From Lyngbya sp. CCAP 1446/10 (GTDB lineage: Bacteria > Cyanobacteriota > Cyanobacteriia > Cyanobacteriales > Microcoleaceae): DNA of 64,000 nucleotides. The DNA lies in the NCBI RefSeq assembly GCF_026130175.1, contig NZ_JAIGNI010000016.1, positions 1-64,000 on the forward strand, in the 5' to 3' direction. This document shows positions 44,711-54,536 of this stretch, one piece after another (the first letter of the stretch is position 1; every line of letters starts with the position of its first letter). The notes below the pieces were generated by a model that made no database searches, was not told the DNA's origin, and saw only the letters and a program-made list of their open reading frames with translations. The position numbers and the translations under genes are program-made.

Positions 44711-46882
44711 ATGAGTGGAAACGAATCGCGCGTACAAGCAATTTCTCAAATCGTCAACCGCCAACTGACTCCTGCCAAGCCTCCCAAGCGGTTAGAAGAA
44801 ATTTGGGCAACAGACGTTTTTAGTCTGAGCAAGATGCAAGAAAGCCTGCCCAAGAGCATTTTCAAATCAGTAAAAAACACCATTCAAACCGGGCAAACAC
44901 TCGATCCTTCCGTAGCTGATGTAATTGCAGTAGCAATGAAAGATTGGGCCATTTCCAAAGGAGCCCTGTACTACGCCCACGTATTCTACCCGCTAACCAA
45001 CAGCACCGCCGAAAAACACGACGGTTTCATCTCAGTCCAAAGCGACGGCTCCGTCATCTCAGAATTTGCAGGTAAACTTCTAGTACAAGGCGAACCCGAC
45101 GGTTCCTCCTTCCCCAACGGTGGCATTCGCTCCACCGCCGCCGCTCGCGGATACACAGCCTGGGATGTCACCAGCCCCGCCTATGTCATGGAAACAGACA
45201 ACGGCATGACATTGTGCATTCCCACTGTTTTCATCTCCTGGACAGGTGAAGCCCTAGACAAGAAAACCCCGCTTTTGCGCTCCATTGGCGCCATGAACAA
45301 AGCAGCAACCAGAGTATTAAAACTGTTAGGAAATACCGAAATTGCTCCCGTAAATTCCAGTTGCGGTTGCGAACAAGAATACTTCCTGGTAGATTCTAAT
45401 TTCGCCCACAGCCGCCCCGACTTACTGCTAGCAGGTCGCACCCTCTTTGGCAAACCTCCCGCCAAAGGTCAGCAATTTGACGACCACTATTTTGGAGCAA
45501 TTCCAGAGCGCGTTCAAGTCTTCATGCAGGAAGTAGAAGAAAGAATGTACCGCCTGGGAATTCCTGCCAAAACCCGCCACAACGAAGTAGCACCCGGTCA
45601 ATTTGAAATTGCACCATTTTTTGAAGCAGCAAACGTCGCCAGTGACCACCAACAATTAACCATGACAATTCTCCGCAACACAGCGAAGAAACATGGTTTT
45701 ATGTGCTTGCTGCACGAGAAGCCCTTCGCGGGAATCAACGGTTCCGGCAAACACGTTAACTGGTCAGTCGGTAACGCCACCCAAGGCAACTTATTAGACC
45801 CCGGCGATACACCGCACTCCAACATACAGTTCCTAGTTTTCTGCGGCGCTGTGATTCGCGGCGTTCACAAATACGGGTCATTGTTGCGTGCGGTAGTTGC
45901 AACTGCCAGCAACGACCACCGATTAGGTGCCAATGAAGCTCCACCAGCGATTATCTCCGTCTATTTGGGCTCGCAATTAGAAGATATCTTCGAGCAAATT
46001 AGCAAGGGAGGAGCTAAGGGTTCTCAAGGTCGGGGCATCATGAATCTAGGCGTAGAAACACTGCCTACTTTCATCAAAGATGCCGGCGACAGAAACCGGA
46101 CTTCGCCCTTTGCGTTTACTGGAAACCGCTTTGAATTCCGTGCAGTAGGTTCAGGTCAGTCTGTTTCCGGCCCGTTGGTGGCGATGAATACAATTCTTGC
46201 AGATTCTTTGGACTGGGTTGCTAACAAATTAGAAAGCGATTTGGCTAAAGGAACTGACCTGAATGCTGCCATCCAAACAGTTCTGAAAGAAGTGATGGAC
46301 GACCACGGCGCTGTGGTATTTGGCGGCAACGGCTATTCTGAAGAATGGCACAAAATGGCCGAGGAACGGGGTTTAGCCAACTTGCGGACTACCGCCGATG
46401 CTTTGCCCGTCTTGAAGGAAGGATACATTGAAGACTTGTTTGAAAAGACAGGTGTTCTGACTCCCGTTGAATTGGAAAGCCGTTATGATGTCTATGCAGA
46501 GCAGTATTTGCTGGCAATTGAAGTCGAAGCAAAACTGGTCGGAAGCATTGCCAAAACCATCATTTATCCGACTGCGGTGAGATATTTGTCTGATCTTTCC
46601 AGCACGATTGCTGGCTTGAAAGAGATTGGGATTGAACTGGAAAAGGAAACTGCGGAAAAAGTCGCGGTGCTGGTTAAGTCGATGATGAATACTGCGAGCA
46701 AGTTGAGTGATGCTTTGAGCAAGCATGATTTTGCTACGACAGAAGATCATATGCAGTATGCTTCGCAAACAATTCGTCCTTTGATGGATGAGGTTCGCCA
46801 GTATGCGGATGCTTTGGAAGGTGAAGTTGCTGATGATTTGTGGCCGCTGCCTACTTATCAAGAAATGCTGTTTGTTAAGTAA
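44711..46882 (+). CDS. glnN: Glutamine synthetase type III
   Basis: This 723-residue enzyme is the large, dodecameric GSIII made by some cyanobacteria. It forms glutamine from glutamate, ammonia and [33 protein letters not shown] and [14 protein letters not shown] (341-354) are GSIII-specific active-site blocks, and [18 protein letters not shown] follows. GSIII is often induced by nitrogen starvation through NtcA; a clear GTA-N8-TAC box was not found in the 110 bp before the start. Confidence 0.96.
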   Translation: MSGNESRVQAISQIVNRQLTPAKPPKRLEEIWATDVFSLSKMQESLPKSIFKSVKNTIQTGQTLDPSVADVIAVAMKDWAISKGALYYAHVFYPLTNSTAEKHDGFISVQSDGSVISEFAGKLLVQGEPDGSSFPNGGIRSTAAARGYTAWDVTSPAYVMETDNGMTLCIPTVFISWTGEALDKKTPLLRSIGAMNKAATRVLKLLGNTEIAPVNSSCGCEQEYFLVDSNFAHSRPDLLLAGRTLFGKPPAKGQQFDDHYFGAIPERVQVFMQEVEERMYRLGIPAKTRHNEVAPGQFEIAPFFEAANVASDHQQLTMTILRNTAKKHGFMCLLHEKPFAGINGSGKHVNWSVGNATQGNLLDPGDTPHSNIQFLVFCGAVIRGVHKYGSLLRAVVATASNDHRLGANEAPPAIISVYLGSQLEDIFEQISKGGAKGSQGRGIMNLGVETLPTFIKDAGDRNRTSPFAFTGNRFEFRAVGSGQSVSGPLVAMNTILADSLDWVANKLESDLAKGTDLNAAIQTVLKEVMDDHGAVVFGGNGYSEEWHKMAEERGLANLRTTADALPVLKEGYIEDLFEKTGVLTPVELESRYDVYAEQYLLAIEVEAKLVGSIAKTIIYPTAVRYLSDLSSTIAGLKEIGIELEKETAEKVAVLVKSMMNTASKLSDALSKHDFATTEDHMQYASQTIRPLMDEVRQYADALEGEVADDLWPLPTYQEMLFVK

Positions 46883-46958
46883 TAGCAAACCTGGTTAGTT
46901 TCGGTAGGGACATGGCAGTGCTGTGTCCTTATTTTTTGGGTTAATTGCAGGTTAGATT

Positions 46959-47092
46959 TGTTGCATAATTTCCAGAAACCCGGTTTCTTCCTAAATATTT
47001 CGCCACCCAACCGAGATTTTTCCAGAAACCGGGTTTCTGAGACTTTGCATAATTGCCAGAAATCCGGTTTCTTCCTAAATATTTCGCCAATC
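46959..47092 (+). repeat. CCAGAAACCCGGTTTCTTCC repeat cluster
   Basis: Two direct 45-bp copies start TTGCATAATTNCCAGAAA (46959 and 47045 approx) and end CCTAAATATTTCGCCA. A third, inverted, CAGAAACCGGGTTTCTG unit lies between them. This is the family of the inverted repeat at 148-215. It falls in the gap after glnN. Confidence 0.75.
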
Positions 47093-47438
47093 AGATATAC
47101 CGAACCTGATTTTCCATCTCATCCGCCGTTACTTGATTCAAAATTACTAATAATCGTTGCGCTATTTCTTGGGGTGGACGACGAAAAGCCAAAATTACGC
47201 CGTAGTGCGTTCGTGAGGTATCAAAATAAGCTTGTATAAGTTTTTCAAAGTCGCTTCGGTTGTGCGTAACCAGCGTCCTTCTTTGGTTAACAGCGTAAGC
47301 GAGTTGTTCTTCATCACTTGCCTGAAGCTGTCCTGCGTCTCTTACGGTTAGAGCATCAAATCCTCTCGCTTTCAACAAATCTGCGACTAATACATTGACA
47401 TCCTCATCCAGGTACAAACAAATGAATAAATTACTCAT
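47091..47438 (-). CDS. DUF5615 PIN-like toxin (VapC45 type)
   Basis: The 115-residue protein has the PIN-like acidic pattern: LYLDEDVNVLVADLLKARG, DAGQLQASDEEQLAYA, LVTHNRSDF and GVILAFRRP. It is likely a metal-dependent RNase. The start overlaps the DUF433 antitoxin gene by 4 bp (ATGA). In contrast to the remnant at 17486 this copy is full length. Confidence 0.9.
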   Translation of the reverse strand: MSNLFICLYLDEDVNVLVADLLKARGFDALTVRDAGQLQASDEEQLAYAVNQRRTLVTHNRSDFEKLIQAYFDTSRTHYGVILAFRRPPQEIAQRLLVILNQVTADEMENQVRYI

Positions 47439-47716
47439 AAATCTCGCACCAACGGGTCAATTAAATCATCAGGAATTCGGTTGCGTTCAATATAAGTATT
47501 AATCTCATCTTGATGGTCACTGTAATAGCTCAACGCATCGAAGACCTGTGCCAGCGTTAGGTGAGGAAGACCGTTAGGAATTTCTTCTGGTGAAATACCC
47601 ATACGCCAAGTTTCAACGATCGCCCTAACAGATGTCCGCGTGCCCTTGACAATCGGCTCACCGCTGAGAATTTGCTCATCTCTGACAATGTAAAGATGTT
47701 CCGTTGTTTGAACCAT
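47435..47716 (-). CDS. DUF433 antitoxin (VapB45 type)
   Basis: Residues 10-90 match DUF433: YIVRDEQILSGEPIVKGTRT, VRAIVETWRMGISPEEI, LPHLTLAQVFDALSYYSDH. It precedes and overlaps its PIN-like toxin gene, so the pair is intact. Confidence 0.92.
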   Translation of the reverse strand: MVQTTEHLYIVRDEQILSGEPIVKGTRTSVRAIVETWRMGISPEEIPNGLPHLTLAQVFDALSYYSDHQDEINTYIERNRIPDDLIDPLVRDL

Positions 47717-47777
47717 AGCTGCAAATACCAGATCGAGTATTTCCCATAATTATAGTGCTTTTACTTGTTACCAGTTA

Positions 47778-47919
47778 AAGCGAGGCAGAGCCTCTAGATA
47801 TCGGTTCCCAGGGAGAGCCTGGGAACCAGAGGACTAAAGTCCTCACTAAGCGAGGCAGAGCCTCTAGATATCGGTTCCCAGGCCGTCGCCTGGGAACCAG
47901 AGGACTAAAGTCCTCACTA
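47778..47919. repeat. Two tandem 71-bp repeats
   Basis: Each copy reads AGCGAGGCAGAGCCTCTAGATATCGG, a TTCCCAGG hairpin of variable loop, then CAGAGGACTAAAGTCCTCACTA. They differ only in the 6-bp loop. The AGGACTAAAGTCCT palindrome is the core also seen at 10771 and 51024. Confidence 0.85.
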
Positions 47920-47931
47920 CAAACCTAATTT

Positions 47932-49329
47932 CTAACTGGATGCTTTCTCGATAGCTGGAGGCTCTACCGTATCGCCAAAGGCAATCCGTAGAAAAGGCGG
48001 AGCCAAAAAAGTCGTCAGAATTACCATGATAATAATCGAAACCTCCAGCGGCTTATCCAAAGCCCCGCTAGCCGAACCGATACCGGCAAAAACTAACCCG
48101 ACTTCGCCCCGAGGAATCATCCCAACTCCGATCGCCAATCGATTGATTCCAGGCTGACCAAACACCGCCCAACCAGTAATCAACTTGCCCAAAATCGCCA
48201 CTACAATCAAAAACACGGCAATCAAAAGTCCCGCCCGATTATCCGGCACTGTTGGGTTCAAAACCCCCAAATCGGCGCGCGCTCCCACCGTCACAAAAAA
48301 GATGGGTACAAACAAATCAGCGACGGGTTTAATCAACTCATCCAACTCGTTGCGGGCATCGCTTTCATCTAACACTAAACCAGCCGCAAAGGCACCCAAA
48401 ATCGCTTCGAGATGAATTGCGTTGCCGATAAAAGCCATGAAAAAAGCAAATATAAATGCCGGCATGACAATATTACCGCGAGTTTTTAGTTTGTCAACTA
48501 CAGCGGCAAAGGTTTTATTAAAGATGCCGCCCAACAGAATTGAACCTAGCAGAAATGCAGTTGCACCAATGATTAAATAGATGACATTAAGAACATCTAT
48601 TTCACCTGTTTTCGCTAAACTAGCAACTACCGCCAAGACAATAATTCCCAGCACGTCGTCAATTACTGCCGCCCCGACAATGATTTGACCTTCTTTAGAT
48701 TTCAGCCGTCCTAATTCAGACAAAACTTTCGAGGTAATTCCGATGCTGGTTGCCGTCAAAGCAGCCCCTGCAAAAATTGCCGGAATCGCCGCCGTATGAA
48801 AAATTATCATCAAGCCCGCAGTACCCGCAGCAAAGGGAACTGCTACGCCGACAACAGCGACAAAGGTAGCTTGAATTCCCACTTCTTTGAGTTGTCTGAG
48901 ATCCGACTCCAAACCAATTTCAAACAATAGAATAATCACCCCCAATTCAGCCAGCACAGAAATGATTTCGCTCTGCGATTCAAACACGCTGCTGACGGCG
49001 GCCGGGGACATAGGATTTATTGACTGCAAAACAGTCATAATTCCTGAGTTGGAAGCTGACAGTCCGCCTTCGGGAAAAACGATCAGGTGTAAAGCGGATA
49101 CGCCAACAATCACCCCTGCTACAAGTTCACCCAAAACTGGTGGAAGATTAAACTTCAGAGCCGCTTCCGCGCCTAATTTGCTGGCAAGATAAATCACTAC
49201 CAAACTGAGCAGAACTCCGCTCAGAATGATCGGCGAATTTTCGGGATCGAGTGTTGCTAGCAAAGGTATGGGAGCAATTAAGGATGCCATCCCAGAACTT
49301 AAAGCTGTAATTGTTGGGTTAAAAAACAT
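47932..49329 (-). CDS. CPA2-family Na+(K+)/H+ antiporter
   Basis: A polytopic protein of 465 residues with about 12-13 hydrophobic segments. The paired acidic residues in GAAVIDDVLGIIVLA are the ion-binding DD of CPA2 exchangers, and GAFAAGLVLDES and GMIPRGEVGLVFAG are also family motifs. It resembles the cyanobacterial NhaS3-like transporters of the plasma or thylakoid membrane. No C-terminal RCK domain is present. It has its own promoter region. Confidence 0.92.
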   Translation of the reverse strand: MFFNPTITALSSGMASLIAPIPLLATLDPENSPIILSGVLLSLVVIYLASKLGAEAALKFNLPPVLGELVAGVIVGVSALHLIVFPEGGLSASNSGIMTVLQSINPMSPAAVSSVFESQSEIISVLAELGVIILLFEIGLESDLRQLKEVGIQATFVAVVGVAVPFAAGTAGLMIIFHTAAIPAIFAGAALTATSIGITSKVLSELGRLKSKEGQIIVGAAVIDDVLGIIVLAVVASLAKTGEIDVLNVIYLIIGATAFLLGSILLGGIFNKTFAAVVDKLKTRGNIVMPAFIFAFFMAFIGNAIHLEAILGAFAAGLVLDESDARNELDELIKPVADLFVPIFFVTVGARADLGVLNPTVPDNRAGLLIAVFLIVVAILGKLITGWAVFGQPGINRLAIGVGMIPRGEVGLVFAGIGSASGALDKPLEVSIIIMVILTTFLAPPFLRIAFGDTVEPPAIEKASS

Positions 49330-49431
49330 GGTACAATGATGATAAGAAAGACATTCTAATCAGATAATTCTGGATGCAGACAAACTAAAGGACTCCGGTT
49401 TTTTAAAGGCTGGTTGTGCGGATTTAGATGG

Positions 49432-50205
49432 TCAAGCAAAACTAGAAGAACCCAAATCGGGGGGTACATCTTGCCACCGCCCTTGTCCGACGGCTTGAAT
49501 TGCTTCTTTTAGCAAGATATCACCGGTATAAATTGCTCTACCGACGATCGCACTTTTGACACCAATTGGTTCTAAAGCCAACAAAGTCAACAAATCTGCG
49601 ATCGAACTAACGCCGCCGGAAGCAATCACCGGAATCGAAATAGCGTTAGCAATTTCGCGCAAAGATTCCAAGTTCGGCCCTTCCATAGTACCATCACGGT
49701 GAATGTCGGTGTAAATAATTTCAGCAGCACCTAATTCTGCCATTTTCTGCGCCAATTCTGTTGCTAAAACTTCTGAAGTTTCTAACCAGCCTCTGGTAGC
49801 AACTTTACCATTTCTGGCGTCGATTCCGACGAGAATGCGATCGGGAAATTCGGCGCACAATTCGCCGACTAATTGCGGTTGTTCGACGGCGACAGTGCCG
49901 AGAATGGCGCGCTGAACGCCTAATTTGAGAATTGCTGCGACAGAAGGGCGATCGCGCATTCCACCGCCTAGTTGACAAGGAATGTCCACTGCGCGGACGA
50001 TCGCCTCAATGGCTGCTAAGTTTACAGGATGACCGGCTTTTGCCCCATCGAGGTCTACCAAATGCAGCATTGTCGCGCCTTGATTTACCCACTGTCTGGC
50101 GACTTCGACGGGATTGTCGTTAAAAGTTTGAGACTTGGCGTAGTCTCCTTGATACAGTCTGACGCATTTTCCGTCCAATAGGTCGATCGCTGGAATTACA
50201 TTCAT
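49432..50205 (-). CDS. hisA: Phosphoribosylformimino-5-aminoimidazole carboxamide ribotide isomerase
   Basis: HisA opens the ring of ProFAR in histidine synthesis. The start at 50205 gives [20 protein letters not shown] with catalytic Asp8; an extension of eight codons is not needed. [35 protein letters not shown] with the second catalytic Asp, and VIASGGVSS complete the barrel. No other his genes are adjacent, as usual in cyanobacteria. Confidence 0.96.
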   Translation of the reverse strand: MNVIPAIDLLDGKCVRLYQGDYAKSQTFNDNPVEVARQWVNQGATMLHLVDLDGAKAGHPVNLAAIEAIVRAVDIPCQLGGGMRDRPSVAAILKLGVQRAILGTVAVEQPQLVGELCAEFPDRILVGIDARNGKVATRGWLETSEVLATELAQKMAELGAAEIIYTDIHRDGTMEGPNLESLREIANAISIPVIASGGVSSIADLLTLLALEPIGVKSAIVGRAIYTGDILLKEAIQAVGQGRWQDVPPDLGSSSFA

Positions 50206-50280
50206 GATTTTGTAATTGGTAATTTGCACTTAATAACGAACTTTTTATCTACAAATTTTGGCTGTTCCCGTTCCCCCTTC

Positions 50281-50961
50281 TCATTTTTCCTTACCTGTGC
50301 AACGGCTATTTAAATGAAACATAATCGATGATGATAGAGTTGACCACAAAGGAGTATTAACCTCAGCTTTTCGCAAAGCTTCTGCCGTCCAGTCGTTGCA
50401 AGTTCTAAAAATCCAGTAACTGTCTTTTGCTTCATAAAAACTGTCGTTTTTGTCGTAGCCGTAGCTAATTTTTATTTTATTACCTCCGGCGTCTAATTGG
50501 AATGTATTTTTAATAAAATTTACCATCCTCAGATAATTTTCTCCACTAATTTTAACACATTTGGTTTCTGGATTTGGGAAAAAAATCTGATAACCTTCGA
50601 CTTGTAGGGTAGATGGATTAGGGAAAATAAGCGCCTTTAAACCAGTAATTGGGTTGATACTTCCTGATGTGGGAGTTTCCAGCATAAAAGCTCGATCTCC
50701 CCAGCCAAAAGATAAATATTTATAATCGGAAGCGGCCTCGCGCCCTATTTTTGTTAGCGGTAAATATTGATTCCAGTCAAAATATTTATTCTTAACTGGA
50801 ACAATGATTTCGGTGTGGATGCCTCCGTTATAAATTTGTATGGAAACCGTGCAATCTGCTTGTGAGTAATATCCCCATTTTGTGGGAGTGAGAAAGCCAA
50901 TAATTAGGAAAGCGGTAAAAGATAAGATGAAAATTCCTAAGCACTGTATGTTTTTTTTCAT
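50281..50961 (-). CDS. DUF2459 family exported protein
   Basis: A single N-terminal hydrophobic segment (residues about 7-25) anchors or exports the protein. The rest matches DUF2459: NGGIHTEIIVPV, FGWGDRAFMLETP and FRTCNDWTAEALRKAEVNTPLW, with conserved His and Cys that look like a cysteine-peptidase-type pair. Activity is unproven; a periplasmic hydrolase is a guess. Confidence 0.82.
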   Translation of the reverse strand: MKKNIQCLGIFILSFTAFLIIGFLTPTKWGYYSQADCTVSIQIYNGGIHTEIIVPVKNKYFDWNQYLPLTKIGREAASDYKYLSFGWGDRAFMLETPTSGSINPITGLKALIFPNPSTLQVEGYQIFFPNPETKCVKISGENYLRMVNFIKNTFQLDAGGNKIKISYGYDKNDSFYEAKDSYWIFRTCNDWTAEALRKAEVNTPLWSTLSSSIMFHLNSRCTGKEK

Positions 50962-51023
50962 TTTAACGGTGGGTGTGGAATTCGGCTTTTTATAAAGACT
51001 TTAATCCTTAATAATTCCCAAGA

Positions 51024-51045
51024 TAAGGACTTTAGTCCTTACTAC
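51024..51045. repeat. AAGGACTTTAGTCCTTACTAC repeat
   Basis: A perfect AAGGACT-TT-AGTCCTT palindrome followed by ACTAC, the same core as at 10771 and 47840. Between two minus-strand genes. Confidence 0.7.
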
Positions 51046-51062
51046 AAATATCGTACCAAATT

Positions 51063-52253
51063 TTAAACAGAAGGTCGCTTCATTTTCGTGGGAAAGAATG
51101 CTCGAAATGCTGAATTTCGTTCTTCGGGGGTTTCATTCGCCCAACTCGACAAGCTTTCGTAGAAAAAGAATGAAACACCTCCAAAGTTTCTTTTTCGGAC
51201 TTCTTGCACTTGATCTTGAATTTGTTTAAGGGGAACTGGACTATTTTTTAAGCCTGTTAAAATGCCGATCGCAGTTGGAATGTGCCCTTTAGCTAATTTA
51301 ACTTCTTCGCGATCCAATTCGGCATTAAAACGCTTGATATCGCTGCGATAAACCTGGACTATAACTTCTTCGATGTAACCGCGTCTTTCCCAGCTAAACC
51401 AGTCCTGCAAGTGGGCTGGTAAAGCAAAATGTAGGGGATTGGGAGACAAGGCGACAATACATTTTTGTTTGCGGGCTTTGATGGCTCTAAAAAGTCGCGC
51501 CATAAAGTCGTTGATTCTATCGGCGCGCCAGCGTACCCAGAAGGTTTCGCGGAAGTCGTTGGAGGGACGGGCTTTGATATCTTTCTGATACATTAATACT
51601 GTCAACGGTTCGTATCCAAATTCTGATGGTAAGCCGAAATGGTCGTCAAATTGAATGCCATCTAGATCGTAATTAGCCACAAGTTCGACAACTAACTCTT
51701 GGATAAATTTCTGTACTTCAGGATGAAAAGGACTCAGCCAAACGCGATCGTTTGTGCCTTCTTTCCAAATCGTTGAACCGTCACGCCGTTTCGCCAACCA
51801 ATCAGGGTGCAGTCTGGCTAATTCTGAGTCGGCGGGGGCCATGAAACCAAACTCAAACCAAGGGATTACTGCTATACCTTTTTTATGTGCTGCTGTAATG
51901 ATTTCTTTGAGGACATCTCGCCCTTTTAATGTGGGTGTGGGGTCGTTTAAATATCCGAATACTCGTTTTGCTACAGCACTCGGATGAATGGTATAACCCC
52001 CTTGCCAAACCGTAGGATAAATGGTATTAAAGTTCAGTTTGTCTAGCCTATTTACAGCGTCTGTGATGTTTTTGGGCGAAAAGATCACATCGCTATCAAT
52101 ATTAGTCAGCCAAATGCCGCGCAATTCGGTTTTTGGGGTTTTGGGCGGAGTTTGAGCCGAGAGGCTGGGAGAGAAAATCGCGGAGGAGGTAAGGGCGATC
52201 GCAAAAACAACTATTAAAGCCAGTATCCGCTGCCATTTGTGCAGTTTAATCAT
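51063..52253 (-). CDS. GHL10 family glycoside hydrolase (DUF187), secreted
   Basis: From Met at 52253 a signal peptide is evident (KLHKWQRILALIVVFAIALT, cleavage near SLSAQ). The mature part is a TIM-barrel glycosidase of the GHL10 kind: ELRGIWLTNIDSDV, NTIYPTVWQGGYT, VIPWFEFGFM and DGIQFDDHFGLP with the catalytic acid region. Related to FenI/YngK-type proteins that act on cell wall or polysaccharide. 396 residues. The 18 codons before this Met are not signal-like. Confidence 0.87.
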   Translation of the reverse strand: MIKLHKWQRILALIVVFAIALTSSAIFSPSLSAQTPPKTPKTELRGIWLTNIDSDVIFSPKNITDAVNRLDKLNFNTIYPTVWQGGYTIHPSAVAKRVFGYLNDPTPTLKGRDVLKEIITAAHKKGIAVIPWFEFGFMAPADSELARLHPDWLAKRRDGSTIWKEGTNDRVWLSPFHPEVQKFIQELVVELVANYDLDGIQFDDHFGLPSEFGYEPLTVLMYQKDIKARPSNDFRETFWVRWRADRINDFMARLFRAIKARKQKCIVALSPNPLHFALPAHLQDWFSWERRGYIEEVIVQVYRSDIKRFNAELDREEVKLAKGHIPTAIGILTGLKNSPVPLKQIQDQVQEVRKRNFGGVSFFFYESLSSWANETPEERNSAFRAFFPTKMKRPSV

Positions 52254-52498
52254 CAATTTTCCGCAAACACCACAGTTTAACATCATACTGTAGCGTGCAC
52301 ATTGCAAACCTTACGATTATTCTTCAGTCCGCGTCGGCGGACGAAAGTTTGTCTAGTCGCGCTTTCAACCGCCGAGGGGCTTAAAAACCTTAGCAATACA
52401 GGTTTTGGTATACCTCATTTGTGTGAGAAACGCTACATGACAAGTTAGGATAAATCAAATAGTTATAACATTAAAATTGTTTTTGAGTCACCATCCAT

Positions 52499-53269
52499 AT
52501 GAATCCTGATTCTCTCCGTACCTTGGGCGTACCGCCGAATGCTTGGAAAGTTGATGCCAAAATTGCCGACATTACCCGATCGCCGATCGCGCCTCAACCT
52601 GTTACCCTAGAAACAGAAACTAAAACCCTGCGTTTGGATTTAGCAAAAGCAGCCATGTTGGTGATAGATATGCAAAATGATTTTTGTCACCCCGACGGTT
52701 GGCTAGCACATATTGGTGTAGATGTAACGCCCGCAAGAACTCCAATCAATCCTTTAAAGAATTTGCTGCCAAAATTGCGATCGCACGCCATACCAATTAT
52801 TTGGATCAACTGGGGAAACCGCCCCGATTTGCTGAATATTAGTGCAGCTTCCCGCCACGTTTACAATCCCACGGGCGAGGGCGTAGGTTTAGGAGATCCG
52901 CTACCCAAAAACGGCGCATCTGTATTGATGGCGGGGAGTTGGGCGGCGCGGGTTGTCGATGAATTGGAACAGAAACCAGAGGATATTTGTGTTGATAAAT
53001 ATCGGATGAGCGGCTTTTGGGATACTCCTTTAGATAGTATATTGCGGAACCTCGGCAAAACTACACTTTTCTTCGGAGGAGTAAACGCCGATCAGTGCGT
53101 CATGGCTACACTACAAGATGCTAATTTCCTCGGTTACGACTGTATTTTAGTCAAAGATTGTACAGCTACAACATCTCCAGAGTATTGCTGGCAGGCTACT
53201 CTTTATAACGTTAAACAATGTTTTGGTTTTTTATCGGATTCTCAGGCTATGTTAGAAGCGATTAAATAG
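52499..53269 (+). CDS. Isochorismatase-family cysteine hydrolase
   Basis: The catalytic triad is visible: D57 in MLVIDMQNDF, K167 in VDKYRMSGFWDTPLD and C200 in GVNADQCVMATLQDA. The N-terminal 45 residues are an extra segment as in RutB- or biuret-hydrolase-like enzymes acting on ureido or amide compounds. A cupin gene follows 113 bp downstream on the same strand and probably shares the transcript. Confidence 0.9.
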   Translation: MNPDSLRTLGVPPNAWKVDAKIADITRSPIAPQPVTLETETKTLRLDLAKAAMLVIDMQNDFCHPDGWLAHIGVDVTPARTPINPLKNLLPKLRSHAIPIIWINWGNRPDLLNISAASRHVYNPTGEGVGLGDPLPKNGASVLMAGSWAARVVDELEQKPEDICVDKYRMSGFWDTPLDSILRNLGKTTLFFGGVNADQCVMATLQDANFLGYDCILVKDCTATTSPEYCWQATLYNVKQCFGFLSDSQAMLEAIK

Positions 53270-53382
53270 CAATCACGAATTAGCATAGGGGCAATCCCCT
53301 GCGGTTCGCCCTCTCGATTAAGACACTGAGTGGGCGGGCACAGGGGGCACCTACGATAATTAACAATTAAAAACAAAAAACA

Positions 53383-53835
53383 ATGACAAATCAGTGCATG
53401 ATTCCTGTTATGAAGTCTCCGAAAGACTACCAAGCATTTCGCATCAGTCCTGGCGATACTAATAGATTGGCGATTGTCTTCGATCCGGCAACCGCGAATG
53501 TTTCATTAACTGTTTGCGTCGAAATTTTCGATGCGGGCGGTAAAACTCCTCCCAACCGCCATCAATTGGCAGTAGAAATGTTTTTTGTACTCAAAGGCAG
53601 AGGTCAAGCAACCTGTGACGGCAAAACAGTTAGTATTCAACCGGGTGATAGTTTGTTAGTGCCTCCAACCGGCACTCATCTAATTGAAAATACGGGCAGC
53701 GAACGTTTGTACACTTTGTGCATTATGGTGCCGAATGAGGATTTTGTGGAACTAATTCGCAGCGGTACACCAGTCGAACTTGATGAGGAAGATTTGAGAG
53801 TTTTAGGGCGATCGGATGTACTTGTATCCTGCTAA
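53383..53835 (+). CDS. Cupin domain protein
   Basis: One cupin barrel of 150 residues: NRHQLAVEMFFVLKGRGQATCDG, VSIQPGDSLLVPPTGTHLIENTG. His and Glu of the metal site are present. It follows the isochorismatase-like hydrolase and may act in the same small-molecule pathway. Substrate unknown. Confidence 0.87.
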   Translation: MTNQCMIPVMKSPKDYQAFRISPGDTNRLAIVFDPATANVSLTVCVEIFDAGGKTPPNRHQLAVEMFFVLKGRGQATCDGKTVSIQPGDSLLVPPTGTHLIENTGSERLYTLCIMVPNEDFVELIRSGTPVELDEEDLRVLGRSDVLVSC

Positions 53836-53994
53836 GTTGGTAGTCAAGACTTTAGTCTTTTTTTAGAATGATTAAAGTCTTGATGGCGAACCAATCGATG
53901 ATACAATTATGATATTTACAGTTAAGTTGTGGCGGAAATTATCCCTCTCAATTTTATTACCCATTTTCGATTAAATCTAAAACCCATCTAAACT

Positions 53995-54345
53995 ATGAGC
54001 GTTATTTTTCACATTACCCGCAGCCAACAGTGGGAAGAAGCAAAACAAGTGCAATCCTATCGCGGAGATACGCTAGATACTGAAGGATTTATCCACTGTT
54101 CAACTTTGCCGCAAGTTCTGAAATCTGCCAATAAATTCTTTTTGGGACAAACAGGATTGCTGCTGCTGTGGATTGACTCAGCAAAAGTAGAATCTGAACT
54201 TAAGTATGAATTTGCAGCAGGTGAAGATTACCCGCACATTTACGGGCCGCTGAATATTGATGCTGTGTTGCAAGTTTTTGAGTTTGAAGCGGGTGCAGAT
54301 GGTAAGTTTCAATTGCCTGCAGAATTAACAGTCAGTCCTAAATAA
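53995..54345 (+). CDS. DUF952 family protein
   Basis: Matches DUF952: IFHITRSQQWEEAK, DTEGFIHCSTLPQV and YPHIYGPLNIDAVLQV. At 116 residues it is complete. This ART-like small domain has no proven activity. No operon partner. Confidence 0.88.
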   Translation: MSVIFHITRSQQWEEAKQVQSYRGDTLDTEGFIHCSTLPQVLKSANKFFLGQTGLLLLWIDSAKVESELKYEFAAGEDYPHIYGPLNIDAVLQVFEFEAGADGKFQLPAELTVSPK

Positions 54346-54375
54346 ACTTATTGCATTATTTTGGGATTGATAATT

Positions 54376-54420
54376 CAACCGCAGATGTCAAGCAGATAAG
54401 CACAGATAAACGCGGATAAA
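54376..54420. repeat. AACCGCAGAT-type repeat
   Basis: AACCGCAGATGTC..GCAGATAAGCACAGATAAACGCGG, related to the hairpin after acs at 30197. Confidence 0.55.
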
Positions 54421-54536
54421 TGTAGGCGCATTTACAGGTGGTCGCCGGGGCTGGTTTCTAGATATTTGGGATGTGAATTACAGATGGTTTGTGAACCTGC
54501 CCCTAGCAATATTGTTGTTGCGATATTTCCCAAATA

